From: Formivibrio citricus
Lineage (GTDB): Bacteria; Pseudomonadota; Gammaproteobacteria; Burkholderiales; Chitinibacteraceae
Direction: 5' to 3'
NCBI RefSeq assembly: GCF_900115065.1
Contig: NZ_FOVE01000010.1
Coordinates: 64,001 to 105,833 of the forward strand
Length of the DNA: 41,833 nucleotides
Numbering within the stretch: position 1 is the first letter of the stretch; each line of letters starts with the position of its first letter. The translations under genes and the position numbers were made by a program. Of the stretch, positions 17,080-26,324 are shown piece by piece. Below the pieces are notes generated by a model. It was not told the DNA's origin, did not search any database, and saw only the letters and a program-made list of their open reading frames with translations.

Positions 17080-17600
17080 TGCGCATCCTCGGCATCGACC
17101 CCGGCTCGCGCGTCACGGGTTTTGGTGTGATCGACGTAACCGGGCAGAACCGCTCGTATGTTGCGTCGGGCTGCATCAAAACTGCGGGCGGCGATCTTCC
17201 CGGCCGGATCAAGGTCATTCTGGAAGGTATTGCCGAGGTCGTGGCAACCTACCGGCCAGACCAGACCGCAGTCGAGCAGGTTTTCGTCAACGTTAACCCG
17301 GCATCGACGCTGTTGCTGGGTCAGGCGCGCGGCGCGGCGATTTCGGCGCTGGTACTGGCGGGTTTGCCGGTGGCGGAATACACCGCGCTGCAGGTCAAGC
17401 AGGCGGTGGTGGGCAACGGCCATGCCGACAAGGAGCAGGTTGGCCACATGGTGCAGCGCCTGTTGCGCCTGAACGGCGCGCCGCAGGCTGATGCGGCCGA
17501 TGCGCTTGCCGTGGCGCTGACGCATGCCCAGCATGGCAGCGGTGCGATGAAGCAATTGGCGTTGCATGGCTTGAGCATCAAGCGCGGCCGCTTGGCCTGA
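17079..17600 (+). CDS. ruvC: Holliday junction resolvase RuvC
   Basis: The product is 173 aa. The catalytic acidic residues are visible: D in [17 protein letters not shown] in [11 protein letters not shown], and the pair in [16 protein letters not shown], equivalent to E. coli D7, E66, D138 and D141. RuvC cuts Holliday junctions symmetrically in complex with RuvAB. ATG 17079 overlaps the stop of the preceding gene. It is the first of a contiguous ruvC-ruvA-ruvB set. Confidence 0.96.
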   Translation: MRILGIDPGSRVTGFGVIDVTGQNRSYVASGCIKTAGGDLPGRIKVILEGIAEVVATYRPDQTAVEQVFVNVNPASTLLLGQARGAAISALVLAGLPVAEYTALQVKQAVVGNGHADKEQVGHMVQRLLRLNGAPQADAADALAVALTHAQHGSGAMKQLALHGLSIKRGRLA

Positions 17601-17610
17601 TTAAATCCGG

Positions 17611-17678
17611 GAGCAGGGGGTGGAGAGTTGGGAGTGGAAAAAACCACACCACTCCCCACTCCCTATTCCCACTCCCAA
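17611..17678 (+). repeat. Clustered inverted repeat between ruvC and ruvA
   Basis: GGGAGTGG (17630-17637) is followed by three copies of its complement CCACTCCC, at 17649-17656, 17656-17663 and 17669-17676. A related G-rich tract (GGGGGTGGAGAG) lies upstream. The transcript could fold as a hairpin with alternative registers. There is no U-tract, so it is not an obvious terminator. The low-complexity purine/pyrimidine asymmetry is unlike the neighbouring sequence. Confidence 0.6.
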
Positions 17679-17688
17679 GGTTCTAAAC

Positions 17689-18285
17689 ATGATTGGTCGT
17701 CTGAGCGGCACCCTGATCGAAAAGCAGCCCCCACAGATCGTGCTCGATGTACAGGGCGTCGGTTATGAAGTCGATGTGCCGATGGGTACGTTCTACGAAC
17801 TGCCGGCGCTGGGTGCGCAGGCGACGCTGTATATCCACCAGGCCATCCGCGAGGATGCCCACCTGCTGTTCGGATTTGCCACGCGTAGCGAGCGCGATAC
17901 CTTCCGCGAACTCATCAAGATTTCCGGTATCGGCCCCAAGATTGCGCTGGCGATCCTCTCCGGCATGAATGCGGACGAATTGGCGCTGGCGATTGCCGGC
18001 GAAGATACGGCGCGACTGGCGAAGGTACCGGGAATCGGCAAGAAGACCGCCGAACGGCTGGTGCTGGAACTGCGCGGCAAACTGGGCAGCCTGTCGGCCA
18101 GTGTTCCTGCCGTCGGCAAAGCCTTGCCTGTGGCTGCGCCCTCCCCGCGCCAGGATATCCTGCACGCCCTGCTGGCGCTCGGTTACAACGAGCGCGAAGC
18201 CGCTGCGGCCTTGAAGCTGGTTCCGGAAGATGCGGGCGTGAACGATGGCATCAGGCTGGCGCTCAAGGCGCTGGCCAAGGTATAA
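17689..18285 (+). CDS. ruvA: Holliday junction branch migration protein RuvA
   Basis: The product is 198 aa, starting [20 protein letters not shown], the standard RuvA N-terminus. The open frame extends upstream to 17620 only through the ruvC-ruvA repeat. Domain I is an OB fold; domain II has two helix-hairpin-helix motifs ([15 protein letters not shown] and [18 protein letters not shown]); domain III is the small C-terminal helix bundle contacting RuvB ([19 protein letters not shown]). A tetramer binds the junction and recruits RuvB. It is 6 bp before ruvB. Confidence 0.96.
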   Translation: MIGRLSGTLIEKQPPQIVLDVQGVGYEVDVPMGTFYELPALGAQATLYIHQAIREDAHLLFGFATRSERDTFRELIKISGIGPKIALAILSGMNADELALAIAGEDTARLAKVPGIGKKTAERLVLELRGKLGSLSASVPAVGKALPVAAPSPRQDILHALLALGYNEREAAAALKLVPEDAGVNDGIRLALKALAKV

Positions 18286-18291
18286 CAAGCG

Positions 18292-19344
<1,053 letters not shown>

Positions 19345-19368
19345 GCTTGTTTCAGGCGGTTACAGAAG

Positions 19369-19390
19369 TGTAGTCGCTGACAGGACTACA
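19369..19390 (+). other. Small hairpin between ruvB and tolQ
   Basis: TGTAGTC (19369-19375) and GACTACA (19384-19390) form a perfect 7-bp stem with an 8-base loop, about 40 bp before tolQ. The second arm overlaps a -10-like TACAAT (19387-19392). No T-run follows, so this is more likely an operator or leader structure than a terminator. Confidence 0.35.
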
Positions 19391-19428
19391 ATATCGGCCT
19401 TGCTCTGGCCAAGAGGGAGAAAAATACC

Positions 19429-20115
19429 GTGGATGTTTCCGCAGGATCGCAGGATCTTTCCATTCTGAATCTGGTGCTGCACGCGAGTCTCGTCGTGCAG
19501 CTCATCATGGCGCTGTTGCTGCTGCTTTCTTTCCTTTCCTGGTGGCACATTTTCAGCAAGTTCTTCACCATCCGCCACGCACTTCGGGATACCGACGATT
19601 TCGAGGACCGCTTCTGGAGCGGCGCGGATCTGAATGGCCTGTACGAAGGTGTCCGGCACAAGAACGGCGGACAGGGCATGGAAAAAATCTTCCACGCCGG
19701 TTTTTCCGAATTTCTCAAGCTGCGCCAGCGCGGCAGCATGGAGCTGTCCAACGTGATGGAAGGTACGCGCCGCGCGATGCGCGCCGCCTGTCAGCGCGAG
19801 CTCGATCATCTTGATGCCCACACTTCCTTCCTTGCGACCGTGGGTTCGGTTTCGCCGTATGTCGGTCTGTTCGGCACGGTCTGGGGCATCATGCACGCTT
19901 TCCGCGGATTGGCGAACGTCGGCCAGGCCACGCTTGCCAATGTCGCTCCCGGCATTGCCGAGGCGCTGGTTGCGACCGCGATCGGCCTGTTTGCCGCGAT
20001 TCCGGCGGTGGTGGCCTACAACCATTTCTCCCACGATGTCGACAAGCTGGCCAATCGCTTCGATACCTTCATGGAAGAATTTTCCAACATCCTGCAGCGC
20101 CAGGCGGCGCGTTAA
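19429..20115 (+). CDS. tolQ: Tol-Pal proton channel subunit TolQ
   Basis: The product is 228 aa, with a GTG start at 19429 preceded by AGAGGGAG. It belongs to the MotA/TolQ/ExbB family: a first helix (VVQLIMALLLLLSFLSWWHI), a cytoplasmic domain, then LATVGSVSPYVGLFGTVWGI and LVATAIGLFAAIPAVVAYNH, the two helices lining the proton path. TolQ-TolR uses the proton motive force to drive TolA during outer-membrane constriction at division. The placement before tolR, tolA, tolB, pal and cpoB distinguishes it from ExbB. Confidence 0.95.
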   Translation: MDVSAGSQDLSILNLVLHASLVVQLIMALLLLLSFLSWWHIFSKFFTIRHALRDTDDFEDRFWSGADLNGLYEGVRHKNGGQGMEKIFHAGFSEFLKLRQRGSMELSNVMEGTRRAMRAACQRELDHLDAHTSFLATVGSVSPYVGLFGTVWGIMHAFRGLANVGQATLANVAPGIAEALVATAIGLFAAIPAVVAYNHFSHDVDKLANRFDTFMEEFSNILQRQAAR

Positions 20116-20124
20116 GGACAGGTC

Positions 20125-20532
20125 ATGTCCCGTCGTCCCCGCCGTTCGATGAGCCAGATGAACGTCGTTCCCTATATCGACGTGATGCTGGTGCTGCTGG
20201 TGATCTTCATGGTGGCTGCGCCGATGATGCAGCAGGGCGTGGTCAACCTGCCCACCGTGGGCAAGGCCGATCGCGAAGCCAATGTTACGCCGCTGCGCGT
20301 GGAAATCGGTGCGGACGGTCTGTTCAAGCTGGTCGACAAAAGCGATACCCGCCCGCTGGCCGATGCCAAGGCGCTGGTTGCTGCCGTGCAGGAAAAACTT
20401 ACGGCGCAGCCGGAGCGTCCGGTAGTGATTGCAGCCGACAAGTCGGTACGCTATGAACTGGTCATCAATGCGATGGATGCGCTGAAAAAAGCCAACGTTG
20501 CACGGGTGGGGCTGCTGGTACAGCCGAAATAA
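20125..20532 (+). CDS. tolR: Tol-Pal proton channel subunit TolR
   Basis: The product is 135 aa. A single N-terminal helix carries the conserved proton-binding Asp (NVVPYIDVMLVLLVIFMVAA), followed by a periplasmic ExbD/TolR domain ending VINAMDALKKANVARVGLL. It starts 9 bp after tolQ and ends 2 bp before tolA. It is the stator partner of TolQ. Confidence 0.95.
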   Translation: MSRRPRRSMSQMNVVPYIDVMLVLLVIFMVAAPMMQQGVVNLPTVGKADREANVTPLRVEIGADGLFKLVDKSDTRPLADAKALVAAVQEKLTAQPERPVVIAADKSVRYELVINAMDALKKANVARVGLLVQPK

Positions 20533-20534
20533 CC

Positions 20535-21344
20535 ATGCAGGCAATCGACGAACACCGTTTTTTTGAGCGCGACGAACGAAGGGGGGTCTCCTTCGTGCTC
20601 GCGCTTGCGGTGCATTTGTTGCTGGTCGTGTTCCTGTTCGTTTCGGTGCAATGGCGCACCCAGCGTGTCGAATCCGTCGATGTCGAACTCTGGGGCGGCC
20701 CGCCGCCCGCGCAGGAGCGTGTGGTGGTTCAGCAAACCAAGCCGCAGCCCAAGGTGAAGGAGCCGGAACCCGAACCGGAGCCGGTCAGGAAGCCGGATAT
20801 CGTCCAGGAAAAGGCCAAACCCAAGCCGAAGGAAAAGCCGCAGCCCCAACCTGCTTCGCCGGTCAAGGCCGAGAAGAAGCCGGAAAAGAAAAAGCCGGCC
20901 GAACAGGGAATGGAAGGGCTGCTGGATCTGGCCAATCTCAGCAAGGCCAGGGACGCGCGCCCCAACGGCCGGCCGGGCGGCACCGGAACCAATCCGAAGG
21001 CAGTGACCAACAATGCGGGAGCCGGGGCTGGCGGTGGTGGCCGACCGGGCGACAATTATCTGGGTCAGGTCGTGCGGCTGATCAAATCGAACACGGTTTA
21101 TGCAGGCAACAAGCAGACGGACTCCAGAGCCCAGGTCAAGGTGTTCCTGTTGCCGGACGGCACGGTGCGGGAAGCACAGGTCGTCAAGAAGAGCGGCGAT
21201 CCGGCCTATGCGGAAGCGGCGCGGCGGGCGGTGATCACGACGCAGAAATTCCCGCCCCTGCCGGGAGGGAAATCCTTCAGCAGCATGCGCGAATGGACAC
21301 TGACCTTCTGTGCGCGCGAAGACATCCGGGAATGCAAGTTGTAA
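20535..21344 (+). CDS. tolA: Cell envelope integrity protein TolA
   Basis: The product is 269 aa, shorter than E. coli TolA (421 aa) mainly in the central domain. One N-terminal helix (SFVLALAVHLLLVVFLFVSV) is followed by a Pro/Lys/Glu-rich stretch (KPQPKVKEPEPEPEPVRKPD) in place of the long Ala-rich helix, a Gly-rich linker, and a C-terminal TonB-like domain with VRLIKSNTVYAG, VKVFLLPDGTVREAQVVKKS and AARRAVITTQKFPPLPGG. TolA links the TolQR motor with TolB and Pal across the periplasm. Position fixes the identity. Confidence 0.93.
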   Translation: MQAIDEHRFFERDERRGVSFVLALAVHLLLVVFLFVSVQWRTQRVESVDVELWGGPPPAQERVVVQQTKPQPKVKEPEPEPEPVRKPDIVQEKAKPKPKEKPQPQPASPVKAEKKPEKKKPAEQGMEGLLDLANLSKARDARPNGRPGGTGTNPKAVTNNAGAGAGGGGRPGDNYLGQVVRLIKSNTVYAGNKQTDSRAQVKVFLLPDGTVREAQVVKKSGDPAYAEAARRAVITTQKFPPLPGGKSFSSMREWTLTFCAREDIRECKL

Positions 21345-21373
21345 TCAAAATGAGAATGAGGGTAGGGCAAATC

Positions 21374-22642
21374 ATGAAATGGTTCCGTTTTTTGCTGGTT
21401 TCGATGGCGTTGCTGACGGGCGCTGCCCGTGCCGACATCGCGATCGAGATCGTGGGCGTGGGCAGCCAGCAATACCCGATTGCCATCGCCCCCTTCCGGG
21501 GCGAAGTCAGCTTGCCCCAGTCGCTGACTTCGGTGATCGGCAATGACCTGAACCTGTCGGGTTTGTTCCGCGTCATCAACGCTGGCGACATGGCGCCCGT
21601 TCCCTATCAGCCCTCCGAGGTCAATTCGCAAGCCCTGGCGGCGCGCGGCGCGCAAACGGTGCTGGTGGGCCAAGTCGGCCAGGCCGCAGACGGGTACAAG
21701 ATCCGTTTCTGGTTGCTTGAAGCAGCGACCCGCCGCGAGTTGATCGCCATGGAAGTTACGGCGCAAGCCAAGCAATTGCGGCGCACGGCACACCAGATCG
21801 CGGACATGATTTACGAAAAAATCACCGGTGAGCCGGGTGCGTTCAATTCACGCATTGCCTACGTGATCAAGCATGGCGGTCGCAACGAATTGCAGGTGGC
21901 CGATTCCGACGGTTACGGCGCCCAGACGATCCTGACTTCCAAGGAGCCGATCCTGACACCGAAGTGGTCTCCGGACGGTTCGACGCTGGCTTATGTTTCG
22001 TTCGAGAAGCAAAAACCGGTGGTGTTTACCCATCACCTGCAAAGCGGCCGGCGCGTGGCCGTGGCGGCGTTCAGGGGCAACAATTCCGCCCCGGCCTGGT
22101 CTCCGGACGGTAGCCAGCTTGCCGTGGCATTGACCAAGGACGGCGGAACCAATGTGTATCTCATCAATGCCCACGGTGGCGCGGCGCGGCGCCTGACCTT
22201 TGGCGGCGAAATCAACACCGAGCCTTCCTGGACGCCGGATGGCAAGGCAATCCTGTTCACTTCGGATCGCGGCGGCAGCCCGCAAATCTACCGCCAGTCG
22301 ATTCTCGGCAACGGTGCGGAACGCATGACTTTTACCGGTGGTTACAATGCCTCCGCCAAGATGTCGCCGGACGGAAAACTGATGACCTTCGTGGCCCGCG
22401 ACAACGGGGCTTACCGCGTGGCGGTCATGGATGTAGCTACAAAACAGGTTATGGTACTGACGGATACGCCGGATGACGATTCGCCGTCATTTTCCCCGAA
22501 CGGGCGCATGATCCTGTACGAAGCTGTGGTAGACCGTAAGCGCTCTCTCGCGGTAGTATCGAGCGATGGTCGTGTGAAACAGCGCCTGCGGGCGTTGGCC
22601 GGCGAGGTTCGACAGCCGGCGTGGGGGCCGCTGCTGAAGTAA
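21374..22642 (+). CDS. tolB: Tol-Pal system periplasmic protein TolB
   Basis: The product is 422 aa, starting MKWFRFLLVSMALLTGAARA as a signal peptide. ATG 21374 is chosen because GAGGGTAGGG lies just upstream. The N-terminal domain has the TolB pattern SQQYPIAIAPFRGE; the C-terminal half is a six-bladed propeller built of repeated WSPDG units (TPKWSPDGSTLAYVSF, APAWSPDGSQLAVAL, EPSWTPDGKAILFTSDRGG, SPSFSPNGRMILYEA). TolB shuttles between TolA and Pal. It is 29 bp after tolA. Confidence 0.96.
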   Translation: MKWFRFLLVSMALLTGAARADIAIEIVGVGSQQYPIAIAPFRGEVSLPQSLTSVIGNDLNLSGLFRVINAGDMAPVPYQPSEVNSQALAARGAQTVLVGQVGQAADGYKIRFWLLEAATRRELIAMEVTAQAKQLRRTAHQIADMIYEKITGEPGAFNSRIAYVIKHGGRNELQVADSDGYGAQTILTSKEPILTPKWSPDGSTLAYVSFEKQKPVVFTHHLQSGRRVAVAAFRGNNSAPAWSPDGSQLAVALTKDGGTNVYLINAHGGAARRLTFGGEINTEPSWTPDGKAILFTSDRGGSPQIYRQSILGNGAERMTFTGGYNASAKMSPDGKLMTFVARDNGAYRVAVMDVATKQVMVLTDTPDDDSPSFSPNGRMILYEAVVDRKRSLAVVSSDGRVKQRLRALAGEVRQPAWGPLLK

Positions 22643-22726
22643 GCGCGGCCTTTGGAAAAAGGGCTGCGAATGTGGCCCGGTTGTGTTGATCGAACTTTTA
22701 TAACTCAAATTAGCAAGGAGTGAATG

Positions 22727-23260
22727 ATGAAAAAGATTGGCCTCAGCCTTCTGGTTGCCAGCCTGCTTGCCGCCTGCGCCAGCCAGCAGACGACAGAACA
22801 AGCCACCCAGCAACAACCGACGACGCAGACCCAAGCTGTCGTAGACAAGTCCGGTGCCGATACTGCCGGCAAGTACAATCCGCTGACTGATCCGAAGAAC
22901 ATCCTGTCGCAGCGCAACGTGTTCTTCGACTTTGACAAGTACAACGTCAAGGAAGAATTCACTGCCCTGATCAAGGCTCATGCCGGTTACCTCAACGCCA
23001 CTCCGGCTGCCCGCGTTTCCCTGCAAGGCAATTGTGACGAGCGCGGCACTGCCGAATACAACCTGGCGCTGGGTCAGCGCCGTGCCGATGCGGTGAAGAA
23101 GGCCATGCAGACCGCCTATGGCGTGGATGCCAAGAAGGTTGAAACCATCAGCTATGGCAAGGAGCGCCCGGTCGCCCAAGGCCATGACGAAGCTGCCTGG
23201 GCTCAGAACCGCCGTACCGAAATCGTTTACTCCGGCGAAGCCAAGTTCCCGAAGCAGTAA
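22727..23260 (+). CDS. pal: Peptidoglycan-associated lipoprotein Pal
   Basis: The product is 177 aa with a lipoprotein signal and lipobox LLAAC, so it should be acylated and anchored in the outer membrane. The OmpA-like peptidoglycan-binding domain includes VFFDFDKYNVKEEF, LQGNCDERGTAEYNLALGQR and ISYGKERPVAQGHDEAAWAQ, with the DAP-contacting Asp/Arg pattern. Two adjacent ATGs exist (22724 and 22727); AAGGAG is 6 bases from the second, which is preferred. It follows tolB by 84 bp. Confidence 0.95.
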   Translation: MKKIGLSLLVASLLAACASQQTTEQATQQQPTTQTQAVVDKSGADTAGKYNPLTDPKNILSQRNVFFDFDKYNVKEEFTALIKAHAGYLNATPAARVSLQGNCDERGTAEYNLALGQRRADAVKKAMQTAYGVDAKKVETISYGKERPVAQGHDEAAWAQNRRTEIVYSGEAKFPKQ

Positions 23261-23280
23261 TTCTGCCGAGCGGGAAACGT

Positions 23281-23379
23281 CCCCGTCCTGAGTGGCGGGG
23301 GTGACTGACGGGCTCCACCGCGTGGCTGCAGGATCCGCTTCCTGCAGCAAACGCGCGGAGCCCGTTCTTCTGGAAGAAC
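23281..23379 (+). promoter_or_regulatory. Structured pal-cpoB spacer with hairpins over the cpoB RBS
   Basis: A long imperfect hairpin at 23308-23365 pairs ACGGGCTCC with GGAGCCCGT and, inside that, GCTGCAGGA with TCCTGCAGC. Next to it GTTCTTC / GAAGAAC (23364-23379) forms a compact 7-bp stem. The only SD-like sequence for cpoB (GGAAGA) lies in this second hairpin. A smaller CCCCG / CGGGG stem precedes them. This could attenuate transcription, stabilise the upstream mRNA or limit cpoB translation relative to pal. Confidence 0.55.
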
Positions 23380-23385
23380 TAGTAT

Positions 23386-24123
23386 ATGAAACGAATCGCA
23401 GCGATTGTTTTGGCCGGCATGGCATTTTCTGCCCATGCTGCTTTCTTCTCGGATGACGAAGCGCGCCAGCAGATCAACGAACTGCGCGTCCAGGCGCAGA
23501 AGACTGAAGAGCGCCTCACGCAGCTTGAAGCCGTCAGCAAGCAGAGCATCGAACTATTGAACCAGCTGGAAAAACTGCGCGAAGATCTTGCCGGATTGCA
23601 AGGCAAGATCGAGGTGCTGCAGTTCAACCAGGATGAGGCCGTCAAGCGCCAGAAGGATCTGTATGTCGATCTGGATACACGCGTGCGCAATATCGAACTG
23701 GCCAAGCAGCAGGCCGTGCAGGCAGAGGAAAAAGCGAAGACCGAGCGCCAGGCCGACGAACTGAAGCAGCTCGATGCCGGCGTCAAGCTCGTGAAAAGCG
23801 GCAAGAACAAGGAAGGCATCGCCATCCTGGCCAAATTTGCCAAGGACAATCCGGATAGCCCCAAGCATGCCGAAGCGTTGTACTGGATGGGTGCCGGCCA
23901 TGCAGCGATGAAGAACTACAAGGCAGCCAACCAGGCATTTGGCCAGGTCGCCAACAAGGCTGCGGACGATCCGCGTGCGCCGGATGCGCTGCTGGGCCTG
24001 GCTTCGGTTGCCATGGCGCAGAAGGACAAGAAGGGTGCCCGCAAGTACCTGTTGCTGATCGTTGAAAAATATCCGCAATCGGAAGCCGCGGTTACCGCGA
24101 AAAAAGCCTTGATGGCCAACTAG
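23386..24123 (+). CDS. cpoB: Tol-Pal-associated division coordinator CpoB (YbgF)
   Basis: The product is 245 aa with a signal peptide (MKRIAAIVLAGMAFSAHA). An N-terminal coiled coil (about residues 25-105; LTQLEAVSKQSIELLNQLEK) is followed by TPR repeats in the C-terminal half (AEALYWMGAGHAAMKNYKAA, PDALLGLASVAMAQKDKKGA, VEKYPQSEAAVTAKKALMAN). CpoB links peptidoglycan synthesis by PBP1B with Tol-driven outer-membrane constriction in E. coli. It is the usual last gene of the tol-pal cluster. Confidence 0.93.
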   Translation: MKRIAAIVLAGMAFSAHAAFFSDDEARQQINELRVQAQKTEERLTQLEAVSKQSIELLNQLEKLREDLAGLQGKIEVLQFNQDEAVKRQKDLYVDLDTRVRNIELAKQQAVQAEEKAKTERQADELKQLDAGVKLVKSGKNKEGIAILAKFAKDNPDSPKHAEALYWMGAGHAAMKNYKAANQAFGQVANKAADDPRAPDALLGLASVAMAQKDKKGARKYLLLIVEKYPQSEAAVTAKKALMAN

Positions 24124-24215
24124 GCTCTGTTGACGTTCATGTGCCTGTCCGCGGCGTCGGGAAATTCCGGCGCCGCTTTGTTTCCGCTGGACTGTATTCC
24201 GGTAGGGAGAATCCC

Positions 24216-24866
24216 GTGAAAAAGCCCCCTTCCCTTCGCGTCAGCGAAATCTTTTATTCGTTGCAGGGCGAAACCAGCCGCATCGGCCTGCCCACGGTTT
24301 TCGTGCGCCTGACCGGATGCCCCCTGCGTTGCGGTTATTGCGACAGCAAGCATGCCTACAACGGCGGGACGTCCCTGTCCTTGTCCGAAATACTGGCTGC
24401 GGTGGCCGGTTACCGCGCGCACTACGTCTGCGTGACGGGGGGCGAGCCGCTCGTGCAAGCCGCAACGCCGGAATTTCTCACGGCGCTGTGCGATGCCGGC
24501 TACTCCGTCAGCCTGGAAACCAGCGGCGCTTTGCCGGTGGATAAGGTTGATCCGCGGGTCTCGCGTATTGTCGACATCAAGACGCCGGGCTCGGGCGAGG
24601 CCGCGAAGATGCACTGGGAAAATCTGGCTTTGTTGACACCGCATGACGAAATCAAGCTGGTCCTGTGCGGTCGCGGTGATTACGAATGGGCACGTGACCT
24701 GATTCTTGAGCGCGAGCTTTTCAAGCTTGCGCCGGTCAGCTTGTCCCCCGTCTGGGAAACCCTCCCTCCGGTTGATCTTGCGCAGTGGGTGCTGGAAGAT
24801 CATCTGCCGGTGCGCATGCAGGTGCAGTTGCATAAAGTACTCTGGGGCGACCGGCCTGGGGTATAG
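24216..24866 (+). CDS. queE: 7-carboxy-7-deazaguanine synthase QueE
   Basis: The product is 216 aa. GTG 24216 is preferred because TAGGGAGA lies upstream and it gives the usual N-terminus before LRVSEIFYSLQGETSRIGLP. It is a radical SAM enzyme with the CX3CX2C cluster motif in RLTGCPLRCGYCDSKHAY, and the VTGGEPLVQ motif follows. It makes 7-carboxy-7-deazaguanine from carboxy-tetrahydropterin in queuosine/preQ0 synthesis. queC follows 42 bp downstream, so two consecutive steps of the pathway are paired here; queD and queF are not in the window. Confidence 0.94.
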   Translation: MKKPPSLRVSEIFYSLQGETSRIGLPTVFVRLTGCPLRCGYCDSKHAYNGGTSLSLSEILAAVAGYRAHYVCVTGGEPLVQAATPEFLTALCDAGYSVSLETSGALPVDKVDPRVSRIVDIKTPGSGEAAKMHWENLALLTPHDEIKLVLCGRGDYEWARDLILERELFKLAPVSLSPVWETLPPVDLAQWVLEDHLPVRMQVQLHKVLWGDRPGV

Positions 24867-24877
24867 TGTTGCCGAAA

Positions 24878-24894
24878 ACCAAACCATTTGGTTC
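24878..24894 (+). other. Short hairpin in the queC leader
   Basis: AACCAAA / TTTGGTT forms a perfect 7-bp stem with a CCA loop, immediately before the queC SD (GAAAGGA). There is no T-run. It does not match the preQ1 aptamer classes by eye, so it is recorded only as a possible leader structure. Confidence 0.35.
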
Positions 24895-24908
24895 GAAAGG
24901 ATTTTTTC

Positions 24909-25583
24909 ATGAAAAAAGCCGTGATCCTGCTTTCGGGCGGGCTGGATTCTGCAACCTGTCTGGCGATTGCAAAAAGCAAGGGGTTCGAACTCTATTGCAT
25001 GTCCTTCGACTACGGGCAGCGGCATAACGCCGAACTTGAAGCCGCGGCGCGTTTGGCCAAGTCGATGGGGGCCGTGGAGCACCGCATCGTCAATATCGAC
25101 CTGGCGGCATTCGGTGGATCGGCTCTGACCGACAAGCGCATCGCCGTGCCGACGGGAGGCGTGAAGGACGATGCGATCCCGGTGACCTACGTTCCGGCGC
25201 GCAACACCATCCTGCTTTCCTATGCGCTGGCCTGGGCTGAGGTGCTGGGAGCGTCGGATATCTTCATCGGCGTGAATTCGGTCGATTATTCCGGCTATCC
25301 GGATTGCCGGCCCGAGTTCATTTCGTCCTTCCAGGTCATGGCGCGGCTGGCAACCAGGGCCGGAGTGGAAGGCGCGCCCATGCACATCCATACGCCGCTG
25401 ATTTTCCTGACCAAGGCACAGATCATCGAGCGCGGAGTGGCGCTTGGCGTGGATTACGGAATGACCGTCAGTTGCTACCAGGCCGACGATCAGGGCCGGG
25501 CCTGCGGGGTCTGCGATTCCTGTCGACTGCGCAAGAGCGGCTTTGAAGCCGCGGGTGTTCCGGATCCTACGCACTATCGCTGA
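24909..25583 (+). CDS. queC: 7-cyano-7-deazaguanine (preQ0) synthase QueC
   Basis: The product is 224 aa. The PP-loop ATPase motif is [20 protein letters not shown]; later come [31 protein letters not shown] and [17 protein letters not shown]. Four Zn-ligand cysteines are visible in [20 protein letters not shown]. It converts 7-carboxy-7-deazaguanine to preQ0 using ammonia and ATP. The stop overlaps the start of the next TonB-like gene. Confidence 0.95.
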   Translation: MKKAVILLSGGLDSATCLAIAKSKGFELYCMSFDYGQRHNAELEAAARLAKSMGAVEHRIVNIDLAAFGGSALTDKRIAVPTGGVKDDAIPVTYVPARNTILLSYALAWAEVLGASDIFIGVNSVDYSGYPDCRPEFISSFQVMARLATRAGVEGAPMHIHTPLIFLTKAQIIERGVALGVDYGMTVSCYQADDQGRACGVCDSCRLRKSGFEAAGVPDPTHYR

Positions 25584-26212
25584 TGCGCGGAGCGGGGCGA
25601 CTGATTTTGGCCGCACTTGCAGCAATTTTGCTGCATCTGCTGCTGCTGTCGCTGCCCTTCCCTTTCCAGTCCAAGCCGGAAAAATCTCCGTCCCTGCCGG
25701 AAGTCTGGCTGCAACGATCTACCATGCAGCCTCTTTCGGTTCCCGCCGCCCCCGCTGGAGGGCGCGCCAAGGCGGCTCCCGAGCCGATAACAAGCAAATC
25801 CATACCCTCTTCTCCCCCATTACTGCCTTTGCCGAGCGGGCCGGAGTCTTCTCAAGTGCTTGTGACTGAAGGCACGGGCACCACGATACCGTCTCCGTCT
25901 TCAACCAGCGCTGCAAGCTACGGGAAAATTGCTCCAGGCGTGACCCGCCCCCCGGTTTGCCGGCGCGACCCCAAGCCGGAATTGCCGGCAATTTCCCGTT
26001 CGCTGGGCGAAGAAGGCCAAGTCAGGCTGCGTTTGCTGATCGGAACGGATGGCGTGGTTCGTTCGGTGAAAGTGATGCAATCGAGCGGCTATGGGCGCCT
26101 GGATGATGCCGCGCGCAAAACCCTGCTCCGCTGGCGTTGCCAGCCCGCCTTGCGCCAAGGCGAGCCGGCGGAGGCCGAGTTGGAAGAGACGGTCGTTTTT
26201 GAATTGAAATGA
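25583..26212 (+). CDS. Short TonB-like protein downstream of queC
   Basis: The product is 209 aa. An N-terminal helix (LILAALAAILLHLLLLSLPF) is followed by a Pro/Ser-rich periplasmic linker and a TonB C-terminal-type domain (LGEEGQVRLRLLIGTDGVVR, VMQSSGYGRLDDAARKTL, WRCQPALRQGEPAEAELE). The start overlaps the queC stop (TGATG). It resembles orphan TonB proteins that power outer-membrane receptors, but no exbBD or receptor gene is next to it, so the partner is unknown. It is the last gene of the plus-strand run. Confidence 0.8.
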   Translation: MRGAGRLILAALAAILLHLLLLSLPFPFQSKPEKSPSLPEVWLQRSTMQPLSVPAAPAGGRAKAAPEPITSKSIPSSPPLLPLPSGPESSQVLVTEGTGTTIPSPSSTSAASYGKIAPGVTRPPVCRRDPKPELPAISRSLGEEGQVRLRLLIGTDGVVRSVKVMQSSGYGRLDDAARKTLLRWRCQPALRQGEPAEAELEETVVFELK

Positions 26213-26324
26213 GGTAGGCGGCTGCGCCTTTGCATCTGGGGGGCGGGCGGCGCTCGGAATCCTCATGCACCCATCAGTACATTCGCCGGCCTTCCCGCTC
26301 CTGCTTTGGCTCGCTCGCCTACCT
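26212..26324. repeat. Long inverted-repeat element between convergent genes
   Basis: AGGTAGGCG at 26212-26220 is mirrored by CGCCTACCT at 26316-26324, enclosing a G/C-rich interior (TCTGGGGGGCGGGCGGCGC) and a TGCAcccatcaGTACA-like centre. The outer arms overlap the last bases of the upstream gene and the stop region of the exporter gene. It may be an intergenic palindromic repeat or a bidirectional transcription end, but no T-tract is evident. Confidence 0.45.

Noticed and set aside
23281-23379. Classical rho-independent terminator after pal
   Set aside because: The large stem is not followed by a T-run, only TTCTTC that is part of the next hairpin, and cpoB follows at once in the same cluster.
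24120-25625. A 501-residue open frame on the minus strand
   Set aside because: It is antisense to queE and queC, and no known domain was seen in it.
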